Assembly: GCA_963575745.1 (NCBI GenBank)
Contig: CAUYUJ010016142.1
Coordinates: 231,057 to 294,060 of the forward strand
Direction: 5' to 3'
DNA from: Prorocentrum cordatum
Taxonomy: Eukaryota; Sar; Dinophyceae; Prorocentrales; Prorocentraceae
DNA length: 63,004 nucleotides
Shown: piece by piece, positions 54,000-63,004 of the stretch
Numbering within the stretch: position 1 is the stretch's first letter
How the letters are laid out: each line of letters begins with the position of its first letter
Program-made: the position numbers and the translations under genes
Notes under the pieces: model-generated
Told to the model about the DNA's origin: nothing
What the model saw: only the letters and a program-made list of their open reading frames with translations
Databases searched by the model: none

Positions 54000-55443
54000 G
54001 CGCGTGCCTGGCACACGCGGGCGACCTCCCATGACCACGAAACGAATAATAGCCGAACAGACGAATGGGAACGAGACGAAACGACTACTGTCAACCGGTA
54101 TTCGCCCAACGTGTGCTTCACAACGACATTTGACGCCATCACCAGTGTCAAATTGTCCTTGGTCTCTGCGTTCGGAAACTCCATGTCAAAGCTCACTACT
54201 CAACGGCGGCGCCGTGTTCGTGACGGTCATGGTCGACGCGATCGTTGTCGACGGAGCTGGCTGGCGTTGACGAAAAAATCGCCGACGGAGCAGGCGTCGG
54301 TACTGGTGTGAATGTCGGCTTGGCCTGGCACGAAGCCGCAACGCATGGACGCGGCACCATTGCATTGAGTCAACTGGCAGAAACAAATTTCCACTACGCC
54401 CAGCCATTGTATATGCGTCCGCCTGTTCTTGTGTATCCTGTGCCGTCGTAAGCCCCCAAACACGAACTAGACTCGGCAGAGAAAACGATTGCCAGTGTAA
54501 TCGGGCCTCGAACAGGAATAGTTCGTAAGCTTCTGCCTGCCCATTGTAAGTCCATCCAGCGATGGAGCAAGCCATCTTCTCAAACGTACAAGCTGATGCT
54601 GCAGTCGAGAGGCCGTAAGCTCTTGTCACCAGAATCACATCGCACATCTATAGGTCTCATGGTGATTCATCACATCCACCGTCATACACACCTCAGCGGG
54701 TAGTCATCGTGATGCATTGGTTGGGATGTTGCACCGTCCGCGGCTGCAAGTGCGTAGCCCGACGGTGTCGCGCCATAGCAGTCCGTCAATGTGTGTTGGC
54801 TCCAGGCAGCCACCTCGGCGGAGACCCAAACTGTCATGTCTCGCCAGCTCGACTCGCAATATGCTCTCCAAATGGCGTCGCCCAGGGGCGGGCGCGCAGG
54901 ACGTGCAGATTCTTGTTCCATCCAGCTCGTTGACAAAGCTCGTGCTAGGCTCGGCAGTGCTAACAAATTCATACCTCAGACATCGAGCTGCAGCCGGGGT
55001 CGTGGTAGGGGCGCGCGCCCGCGTCCACGCGGTGGTAAATCGGTGTTCCCGTAGCGCTGGTACCTGTCTGTTGATACATGGCCTCCGGCCAAGACCAGTG
55101 GCTGTCGCATGGTGACGTGGCCAGATGCGTCGCTGGAATGGAAGTTCGCTTCTTTGCTGAAGCCGGGAGGACGGAAACGAGACTCGCATCGCACACACAC
55201 AAACACACACACGTCGCCTGATTCTTCACATCTGCGGTTATACACACCCCAGCAAGCAGTCATCGCTGAGCATTGGGATTTTGCGTCGTTCGTCGGCTCA
55301 GGAAAAGTGGTACCCGACAGCGTCCTCCGAGAGTATTGCTTCGATGGGTGTTGGGTTCAAACGGTCCCAGTATACGTACATTCCACCGTGACGGTGGCAA
55401 TGAACGCCGTCATGATGGCCAAGAGAGCCAGGCGTCGTTCCAT
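54000..55443 (-). pseudogene. Decayed paralogue of the mucin-like membrane protein
   Basis: Same order as the gene at 26716-29139, spread over several frames. A signal-like start at 55443 (MERRLALLAIMTAFIATVTV) matches that gene's start. A decayed first Cys-rich module follows, with a CA-dinucleotide expansion at 55190-55212. Then PATHLATS..WSWPEAMYQQ and GTPIYHR (near 55070); LGDAIWRAYCESSWRDMTVW (near 54870); WSQHTLTDCYGAT; SACTFEKMACSIAGWTYNGQ (near 54580); QEQADAYTMAG; and finally MSFDMEF..DNLTLVMAS (54196 on). The Ser/Thr-rich region, transmembrane helix and tail are absent. About 250 bp of upstream DNA (55560-55700) is also shared. Multiple frameshifts and an internal repeat expansion show it is dead. 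Confidence 0.85.
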
Positions 55444-55714
55444 GCCGCAGTGTCTGTGGCCCCAGCCGCCGTCGGCCACGAGTGCTTTAAACTTGATCCT
55501 TTCCGGGCCACGGAACAAAATGGCTAGAGCCGACATGGCTGCGGACCCTGCTTTGAACCCTCCTGGGGCGTCTTGGGGGGCCTCATGGCCTGTCTCACAA
55601 TCGGTTTGGCCCGTATTGGGGCGATCTTGGGCCGGCCCAGTAATCTCCTTGGACGTCCTGGAGCCAACGGGGGCCGTCTGGGCGACCTCTTGGGAGAATA
55701 TGACACTCGTCGTA

Positions 55715-55805
55715 ACGTCGGCTTGGTCGTCGTCGTCGTCCTCGTCGTGTTCGTGGAGATGGCCGTGGCCGTGGTCGTGGTCGCGGTCGTGCTCGTCGTC
55801 GTACC
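55715..55805. repeat. Imperfect (GTC)n/(GTG)n tract
   Basis: GTCGTCGTCGTCCTCGTCG followed by GGCCGTGGCCGTGGTCGTGG. Confidence 0.8.
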
Positions 55806-55985
55806 GCACCTTCTCTCGTCGTGACATGATCCCGACGCGAAATGTTTGGCAATGTTCGGCCTCCGAGGCGCCCTTGAGGGCCCCTGGGCCGTCAAAACAC
55901 GACTGAACATGAAAAGCCGGTCCCTGGGAAGGGGTCCAGACTTCCAGGATCCACGTTAGTAAAAGAATCACGACGTAGGAGTTGC
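55806..55985 (-). mobile_element. Family C element, copy 9
   Basis: Has GTTCGGCCTCCGAGG, GGGCCGTCAAAACACGACTG, AAAAGCCGGTCCCTGGGA, GGTCCAGACTTCCAGGATCC in family order. Confidence 0.6.
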
Positions 55986-56214
55986 TGGGAGGGAAGACAA
56001 GACAGTATCACTTACTTGCCTGAGTCGATGTCTTGGCAGATGAACGGCTGCGAGGCGGTGTTATGCGCTGTGTGAGTCGCCAACCAGCGGCTCCGCTCGG
56101 GGATTCCTCTGGCCCGCAGAAGGAGCACCACCCCACACCTGGGGAAAATCAGCCCCTCCGTTGCCCTACAGAGACACCTAATCCACTCTAGATTTACCAG
56201 CCTGGAACATATCC

Positions 56215-56340
56215 CTATCCCTATGCTGGGCATCTCCTCATCACGGTGCCAATCTTAGGGATTCCCTTATTTTTTGAGGGCGCATCCCTAAGATTGTCAT
56301 CGCATTTTGGCGTGTCAATCTTAGAGGTAGGTATAAGTTC
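56215..56340. mobile_element. Dispersed palindromic repeat M, copy 2
   Basis: AATCTTAGGGATTCCC and GGGCGCATCCCTAAGATT are inverted around TTATTTTTTGA; CGTGTCAATCTTAGAGGTAG follows. Contiguous here, interrupted at 7205-7510. Confidence 0.65.
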
Positions 56341-56509
56341 GAGGCTGGCAATAGATCGCCGCTGAAGGGAAAACGCATGTACATTGAACTATAGCTCCAC
56401 GCGCGCGCGCTCTGCCGTCCCCCGCTTGCCCTGGGACGGCCCGAGAAGGCCCTGGCGAACGACGCCGACCGAAAAACTCGACTCTCAACGCCCGGCGCCA
56501 CCCGAGAAA

Positions 56510-57020
56510 CTCCTCCTCCTCCTCCTCCTCCTCCTCCTCCTCCTCCTCCTCCTCCTCCTCCTCCTCCTCCTCCTCCTCCTTCCTCCTCCTCCTCCTCCTC
56601 CTCCTCCTCCTCCTCCTCCTTCCTCCTCCTCCTCCTCCTCCCTCCTCCTCCTCCTCCTCCTCCTCCTCCTCCCTCCTCCCTCCTCCCTCCTCCTCCTCCC
56701 TCCTCCCTCCTCCCTCCTCCCCCTCCCTCCCTCCCTCCCTCCTCCCTCCTCCCTCCTCCCTCCTCCCTCCTCCCTCCTCCCTCCTCCCTCCTCCCTCCTC
56801 CGTCCTCCCTCCTCCCTCCTCCGTCCTCCCCTCCTCCCTCCTCCCTCCCTCCTCCTCCCCTCCTCCCTCCCTCCCTTCCTCCCTCCTCCCTCCTCCCTCC
56901 TCCCTCCTCCCTCCTCCATCCTCCCTCCTCCTCCTCCTCCTCCTCCCTCCTCCTCCTCCTCCTCCTCCTCCTCCTCCTCCTCCTCCTCCTCCTCCTCCTC
57001 CTCCTCCTCCTCCTCCTCCC
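56510..57020. repeat. (CTC)n/(CTCC)n polypyrimidine array, about 510 bp
   Basis: Pure CTC at both ends (56510-56680, 56930-57020) and CTCCCTC units between. The longest uninterrupted polypyrimidine run in the window. Confidence 0.95.
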
Positions 57021-59680
57021 AGGGAGTGCGAACAGCGCCAGCCTGCAGCTTCGTTCCTCGAACCGCCTGCACACGCCCCCGACGTCCCCCGAAGCCCCTC
57101 CGCCGCTCCCCCCCAAGGCAGGCAGACGGCGCCGCCCCAACACCCTCGACCCTCCAGCATCCTCCGACGTCCCCCCAAAGGGCTGCACCTGACCGGTGCT
57201 TCTCCGTTCCCGTCTCGTCTTCGTGCTCCCTCGTCTCGTCCTCCGTCCGCCTCCTCTCCCGCGGGACCACCTCGGGGCGAAGACGGCCCACGAGGTCGCA
57301 GAAACACCGTTCAGGTCTGGCCCTGGCCCCCCCCCTCCCTCCCCCCGGCTCCCCCGCCACGCAGTGCCCCGCCCGCCCCACCCGCCGACCGAGGACGCAG
57401 TCGTGCCAAGGGAGGAGGGGGAGAGGAGGAGGGAGAGCGGAGGAGGAGCAGGGGCAGCACCAGCAGGACTGAGCAGAACTCCATCCGTGCAGCAGCTGCT
57501 CGTCCGTGCAGCGTGCGGGGATTCGCGCACCTGGTCGCACAATTCGCATAGGTCTCAAGCGAGAGCCCAGCGTTGAGCAGATGCCGCCCTACATTCTGCG
57601 CGCGGGGCACTGATGAGAAAACCACATTCCTCCCTCCCTCCACCTTTGTGGCTGTTGCGGAACGCTGAAGACGGATGTGCCCCAGGCGAAGAGGAGACCC
57701 ACAGTTTGACGACGTCCAGCCCTACATCTTTGTAGTGGTTGGAAGACTTGAACACAACATGTGCGCGACGCTACCTGCGAGAGCCACATTTTGCAAGCAC
57801 AAATCGTCCCCCTGACATCGTATTTGCTGAAGCGGTGAATAAGACGAACGCGCACGGCGAAAACGCGAGAGCCACATTTGAGACAAAGCCCTCCATCGGC
57901 GCGGCTGTTGGATACGGCAAGCTTCGAAGCAATGCGTTGCGAGGACGCCCAAGGCGAAGCGCCTTTGGGATGCGCATGGTCGTGCGACAACGCGGAGTAG
58001 TTGTTTGCACGGAAAAAAAACAGAGGAGGAACTACAATAAGGATAACGAGGGCCGTGGGCGAGGAGGAGGACCGAGGAAGAAAAGGAACAGGGGAGGAAC
58101 AGAAGCAGACGGTTGATGATGATGAGGAGGAGCAAGAGGAACAAAAATAATCCCTGCAACCCGCAGCCCCACCACACCAAGCCCACGGACACCCTGCGAC
58201 CCTTCGTCCTCCGCCCTCGGACTCCTACTCCCCCCCGAAGGAGGATGAGGACGAGGACGGCGAGGCAACTCGCGGGGAGCCTTTGCCACCAGCACGACGG
58301 CGAGAACGATGGCCTGGCCCCCTCCTTCGCCCGATCAGTCTCGCATGTCCAATCGGGGACGCCAACGACGACGATGACGACGACGACGTATGAGGGGTGA
58401 TGGTGATAAGGCGGGGAGTGGAAGAAGATCAGAAGGAAGAAGAGGAGGAGGAGGAGGAGGAGCACCACACCAGCCATGGAGGCCATCCATGCCATCATGC
58501 AGGCGGGAAGCTGCCCCCAGCGGCCGATCACAACTAAACTGATTAGACCTCACCGAACTCGTATCGAAATCGCCCCAGCCCAAGAGCCTACCTCCCTCTT
58601 CCGTCTTCCTTCATATCTTCCGCCTCCCCCGTACAAATGTCCCCCCTTTTCATTCCCAAGGGGGTGGCTCCTTTGACCAACACCATTCCCGCTGGACCCC
58701 CCCGCCCGAATAGACAGGTTACTTTTGCATGCAACCCTGATCAAATATACATTGTTTCCCACACCACCCGGTAACGCTCGTGTGTGCGCGCGCGCGCCCT
58801 CGCGTCGCGTCCGTCCGAGGCGTCACGCGAGGGAGGACTCGGAGCAGCCCCGCTGCGGACGAGAGCCCCCTTGGGGCCTCGCTCCCATCATAGCGCCGCA
58901 GAGGTGAGGCCCTTGGCCATGGATCAGGCCCTTGGCCAACCAGTGCCCCCTTGGGGCGATTACCATCGCACGCTCCCACATTCCCCTAGAACACATGGCC
59001 AAACGCGCGGCGCACACAACCCCTGATAACCATCGCTGAACTTCGCGGTTCAGGCGGGTCGTGGGGGCGATGCCGCGACGCGAAGACATGCGCATCTTGT
59101 GCGGAATGCCTGGGGCCTGCGCGAAACCTAGCAACAGTGCTCGCTGCACTAAGGGGGTCTTAAGGGCAGCGACGAATCTGGGCGGGAGCCTTCCCGCGAG
59201 GGTCAGGGGCAGCCGCATCGGCGACAGATGCAGACGTCGGCAGCATGTCGTGCGAGAATCACTGCCCGAATTGCCGCCCCGAACAGAAGCAGGCAAGAGG
59301 AGCCTCTTGTGACAGTGAAGGCCTGGGCGAGTGAGCGCCAGGTGCTGCCTGCAGCCACGAAACACGAAACTCTCAGGCCGCAGGGGGGCACCCTTGGCCG
59401 AGCAATGACTGTCCGGGGTGGCCCCCGCCGAGACGGTGAGGAAGGGGCCCAGGGACGCACACATGAATACACACGAGTAACCGGATTCCCCAGATTTTCC
59501 CAGATTTGCTGGGTCTTTGTCTCCCCCCCCCGCTTCCCATATTTTCCCATATTTTTCCTGGAGATCGACGACTGGTTATGTCTGTGTGTTTCTCTCCCTC
59601 CTGGGCAACACAGAGAAGTCTGCTGTCTAACCCCCCGGCCCGCGGAGCGCCCATCCGGCAACCTCTTGACGTGCACATGT
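57021..59680. other. No gene recognised
   Basis: GC-rich shadow frames to about 57550, then a patch of GCGAGAGCCACATTT-type repeats (57550-57980), short GGA tracts (58090-58140, 58435-58460) and mixed unique sequence. Minus 58823-59464 (213 residues) and 57722-58531 (269 residues) stay open but have no motifs. Confidence 0.35.
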
Positions 59681-59686
59681 CTTGTT

Positions 59687-59870
59687 TTAGGTCGGGCCTG
59701 TCCCCCTACATGGGGATTTTCGACGACAAATAACAAATACCCCAAACATGCCCCCAAATGGCCAAAACAAAATAATCAAAAACTAGTGCCTGGACTATTT
59801 TTGGACTATCTTGGGGGTGTTGTTTATTTCTCGTCGAAGATCCCCCTGTAGGGGGACAGGCCCGACTTAC
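59687..59870. mobile_element. Family A MITE, copy 6
   Basis: TTAGGTCGGGCCTGTCCCCC at the left, GGGGGACAGGCCCGACTTAC at the right, with GGACTATTTTTGGACTATC inside. Flanking 8-mers GTCTTGTT / ATCTAGCT match at 5 of 8. Confidence 0.75.
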
Positions 59871-60390
59871 ATCTAGCTCCAAGAGGACTATCCTACGAGC
59901 GTGGCCGAACTCGCCTCCTCCGCTTCGGGGCGCCTGGGGGGCCGGGGCCTTAGGGAGGGCCCAGCGAGAGGAGGCCCGCGGGAGGGAGGGAAGCAGGGAG
60001 AGAGAGAGAGAGGATTTTTGGATTGGATTGCGCGCGCGATGAACCTGGTGGCTGTCGCGCGAGAGAGTGGCGCTGCAACTCGCAGAAACTTTGAAGAACA
60101 GTCGGGCGGGCCGGCTGAACTATAAAAGCGGTGACCTGCACGGGCACCAAGCGAGGCAAGGTCAGCACAGCACGAATGGACCCCCGAGAGAGAGAGGACT
60201 ATTTTGGGGGTATTCTTTCTTTCTCGTCGAACATCCCCCCGTAGGGGGAGAGGCCCGACTTACCTCTTGCTCCAAGAGGATTGTCCTACGACCGTGGCCG
60301 AGCTCGCCTCCTCCGCTTCGGGGCGCCTGGGGGGCCGGGGCCCAAAGGGAGGACCCCGAGAGAGGAGGCCCGCGGGAGGGAGGGAGGGAG
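59803..60390. repeat. Tandem duplication, about 393-bp period
   Basis: 59803-59999 and 60196-60390 are near-copies: GGACTAT(C/T)TTGGGGGT, TTTCTCGTCGAA, the right end of the family A MITE, GCTCCAAGAGGA, CGCCTCCTCCGCTTCGGGGC. The second copy therefore carries a MITE right end without a left end. Confidence 0.85.
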
Positions 60391-60399
60391 GGAGAGAGG

Positions 60400-61560
60400 G
60401 GAGGGAGGGGGGGGGGGGGGGGGGGGGGGTGGGGGGGGGGGGGGGGGGGGCGAAGAACGAGGGGGCGAAGGAGGAGGAGGAGAGGAGGAGGGAGGGAAAG
60501 AGGGAGGAGGAGGGAGGGGGGCGAAGAACGAAGGGGGGGGAAGGGAGGTTTGACGGGAGGGGGCGGATCCTCTACCGCTCGCTCCACGAGGGTCTTCCAC
60601 GGCTGGCCCGCTCCGAACCGAGCCGCGCCGCGGCAGGGCTGGCACCCGAAAGAATCAGACGACCGGCGCCGCGGGGCCTGTTCCCGACGCTCACGCCTGT
60701 TCACGGCAGAGGAGGAGGAGGAGGAGGAGGAGGAGGAGGAGGAGGAGGAGGAGGAGGAGGAGGAGGAGGAGGAGGAGGAGAGAAAGGAGGAGGAGGAGAG
60801 GGGAGGAGGAGGAGGAGGAGGAGGAGGAGGAGGAGGAGGAGGAGGAGTGGGCAGCCGTCCTCCGCGGCGCCTCGCTGCGCTGTTCCCGACGCTCACGCCT
60901 GTTGGCGGCAGAGCGGGCGCCCGAAAATCGAAGCCTCCCGGTCGCCTGGAAGAAGAGGGAGCCTGGTGCAAACACATGGACCGCTACCTCGCGGCAGGGG
61001 CTCCGCGAAGTGGCTGGCGTGGCGGGGGAGCGGGGCACGGTGAGGGTATGAGACGAGGAAGCGCTGGACAAGGAATTCAGGTCTGGAAGCCCGTGGAGCG
61101 CCCATCGTGGATTGGCCGTGGATATCACCGCCGCCCTTTGTCGGATAAGAAACCCACACGGGCCTGAGGCCTCCTGGGCACAGCCCTTCACCAACGCTCC
61201 CGGCGTTGGTCATTCGCTCTCGGCCGCGCCCGATGACTCCCCGACGCTGTCGGGGGAGGAGGAGGAGGAGGAGGAGGAGGAGGAGGAGGAGGAGGAGGAG
61301 GAGGAGGAGGAGGAGGAGGGTAGAAGGAGGAGGGGTAGAAGCAGAGGAGTTAGAAGGAGGGGATGTGGAGAGGAAGGAGATGAAGGAGGAGGAGGCGGAG
61401 CAGGAGCGCACGGGGCGGTGAATGTTTCAGCCCGAGTGGGCAGCCGTCCTCCGCGGCGCCTCGCCGCGCTGATTCGGAGGAGGAGGATGAGGAGGGAGGT
61501 AGGAGAGGAGGATGGAGGAGGAGGAGGAAGGCGGAGGAGGAGGAGGGAGGAGTAAGAGGA
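60400..61560. repeat. G-run and (GGA)n arrays with a repeated spacer
   Basis: G-run at 60408-60450; GGA arrays at 60708-60847 and 61255-61320. The spacer GCAGCCGTCCTCCGCGGCGC then CTCG recurs at 60851 and 61440; CTGTTCCCGACGCTCACGCC recurs at 60679 and 60882. Confidence 0.85.
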
Positions 61561-62439
61561 GGCGAAGCTTCCTCTTTGGGGGGGCGCGCTGGCGCTCCCG
61601 GAGGGTGGGCCTCCTCGGGAGGGGCCGCGGGGCTTCCGGGGAGCCCTCCCTGAAGCCTGCGGGCCCTCCTGAGAAGGCCTCTGCCGTCCAGGGAGCCACA
61701 CGCCTTCCTTGAAGGCCATCCCCCCCCCTCGCGGGTGGGCGTGGTCAAGTCAGAGCGATGTTCCACGAGATTCTGTTGAAGGGGGCGCGTCGGAGGTCGG
61801 GGTTGAGGAAGCCCAGGTACGCAATTCCATCCCAATTCATCCTCTCTCTCCCCCTCTCGCTCCCGCCGCGACATCGCTTGACGGCACCCGTTCCTGCATG
61901 CACAGCCACGATCCCATTTCTTCACTTCACCCTCCTCAGCATGGGCAGCTTGCCGAGACAGGAAAGTCGACAACATGTGGTGTCAGACAGGTCGAAAGGG
62001 TGAGGACGCAAGTGGAGGAAAGAGAGGGGGAGCGGGGATCCCCTCTTCTCCTCCTCCTCTTCCTCCTCCTCCTCCTCTTCCGCCTCCTCCTTCTTGCACC
62101 ATCATTTTTGCTGGCACAGAAATCAGAATCGTCGCCCCCTCTCCTCCTACATCGCCCCTTCGCACCCAGCGATCGGTCTAGGCGTGTCTTTGGAGACTTC
62201 GTGGCAGTTCATCGCTCACAGCCTTGGAGGGCCCAGCAGCTACACAAATGGACGTCTGCGATATCGCAGAAATCCTTGTCGAAGAAACACTGCGATCAGC
62301 CCTCCAAGTAAACATGGCCAGCCTCTGGCCAACTCTCTGGCCAACTGCATTCAGCTCACGCTGCTTGTGGTGGCTGTGCCCATGAGGTTGTGGCAATGAT
62401 TTTGAACACCTGGCCCTCGCACAGAACACATCGCATGTC
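61561..62439. other. No gene recognised
   Basis: Mixed sequence with a CTC tract at 62040-62095. A small tandem repeat, GCCAGCCTCTGGCCAACTCT then CTGGCCAACT, lies near 62310-62345. Confidence 0.35.
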
Positions 62440-62947
62440 ATGGTTCGTGACTGCTTCCGTTTTAAGCAGCTATACACCTGCAAGGCGGATCGTTTCCAAG
62501 ATGTCGCTCTCGCCTGCAGCCCGAGTATCCTTCGCACTGTATGGTGCCACCTCTTTATCCAGTTGCCAGGAGGGAGGACAGCCCGTTTCAAGGCCTGTCT
62601 CTCACTCAAGGCTGACTCGTCTCACACAGCTACAGCTCTTGGGACAAGACCCACAGCCACATCCTGGAGGAGGACGGCTCCCCGCAAGCTCCGGCCCTCC
62701 CCGCGGGTCAGAAAGCCGCTCGTGGTCGCACGTGCCGAGGTGCCCGCTCGCTGCACAGACGCAGAAGGCCTCTTCTCCAGAGCCAGAGCCTCGCTCCTGG
62801 CAGCTCCACGCTGCACGGCGCCCGACCTCCGCACCTCCACCACAGCCACCCCGGCCAACGGCGGCCTCTCGTCTCCGGAGCCACGCTCCCGCTCCCGGGC
62901 CGCGCACACGGCTCGAGAAGCCCACGCCGCCTGCATGGATGGGAAGC

Positions 62948-63004
<57 letters not shown>
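62440..63004 (+). CDS. Open reading frame running off the window
   Basis: From an ATG at 62440 the frame has no stop to the edge (188 codons), and it is open upstream to about 62381. The first ~60 residues are protein-like (VRDCFRFKQLYTCKADRFQ, LRTVWCHLFIQLPGG, RFKACLSL). After about 62630 the composition becomes Arg/Pro/Thr/Ala-rich, which may mark an intron boundary (an ACAG acceptor-like site lies near 62625-62629) or simply noncoding GC-rich DNA. The terminal T run would read as poly-Phe, so the frame is surely not coding to the edge. No family recognised. Confidence 0.25.
62951..63004. repeat. Poly-T run at the window edge
   Basis: 54 T in a row to the last base. On the minus strand it is poly-A. 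It may be the tail of a minus-strand retroposed sequence lying further right, or a contig-end artefact. Confidence 0.9.

Noticed and set aside
56384-57558. Leu/Pro-rich and Glu/Gly-rich proteins of 330-430 residues
   Set aside because: Both strands of the CTC array; no other support.

Overview
The window looks like nuclear DNA of a dinoflagellate. The strongest sign is an exact genomic copy of the dinoflagellate trans-spliced leader (DinoSL), on the minus strand at 51809-51829. Supporting signs are high GC, very low gene density, frameshifted dinoflagellate-style LINE retrotransposons with zinc-ribbon, endonuclease, reverse-transcriptase and RNase H pieces, and a very large load of microsatellites and small palindromic elements. 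The species is not resolved. There is one 100-base assembly gap (22060-22159), and the window ends in a 54-base T run.

Layout. 1-2.5 kb: a broken Lys/Gly-rich open reading frame on the plus strand. 4.4-6.4 kb: a frameshifted LINE reverse transcriptase on the minus strand, cut at its 5' side by a palindromic element. 6.4-15 kb: a mosaic of small repeated elements (families A, B, C, E, I, J, K, M below), with one short membrane-protein exon at 9.9-10.15 kb. 11.3-19.4 kb: long CAT/CTC microsatellites. 20-25.7 kb: CA and AT microsatellites, the gap and several minisatellites. 26.7-29.1 kb: the best host gene, an 807-residue mucin-like type I membrane protein on the minus strand, bracketed by two related ~88-95 bp minisatellite arrays (25.7-26.3 and 30.0-30.8 kb). 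31.5-38.0 kb: a macrosatellite with a ~2.8 kb period. 40-47.2 kb: many MITE-like palindromes and a ~140 bp satellite framed by two inverted minisatellites. 47.5-52.0 kb: a minus-strand LINE derivative that starts with the DinoSL, lacks a visible reverse transcriptase, and sits inside (GTC)n/(GAC)n microsatellite at both ends. 53.2-55.7 kb: a small predicted membrane protein and a decayed paralogue of the mucin-like gene. 56-63 kb: polypurine microsatellites, dispersed repeats and one open frame running off the edge.

How it fits together. Nothing suggests an operon or pathway. The window reads as retrotransposon and MITE-rich intergenic DNA with a surface-protein gene and its dead duplicate. 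Retroposition (the SL-headed element, the broken LINE) and repeated MITE insertion (six copies of one family, several with 8-bp target duplications) account for much of the recognisable structure. Most long open frames elsewhere are microsatellite translations or GC-rich shadows and are not annotated.
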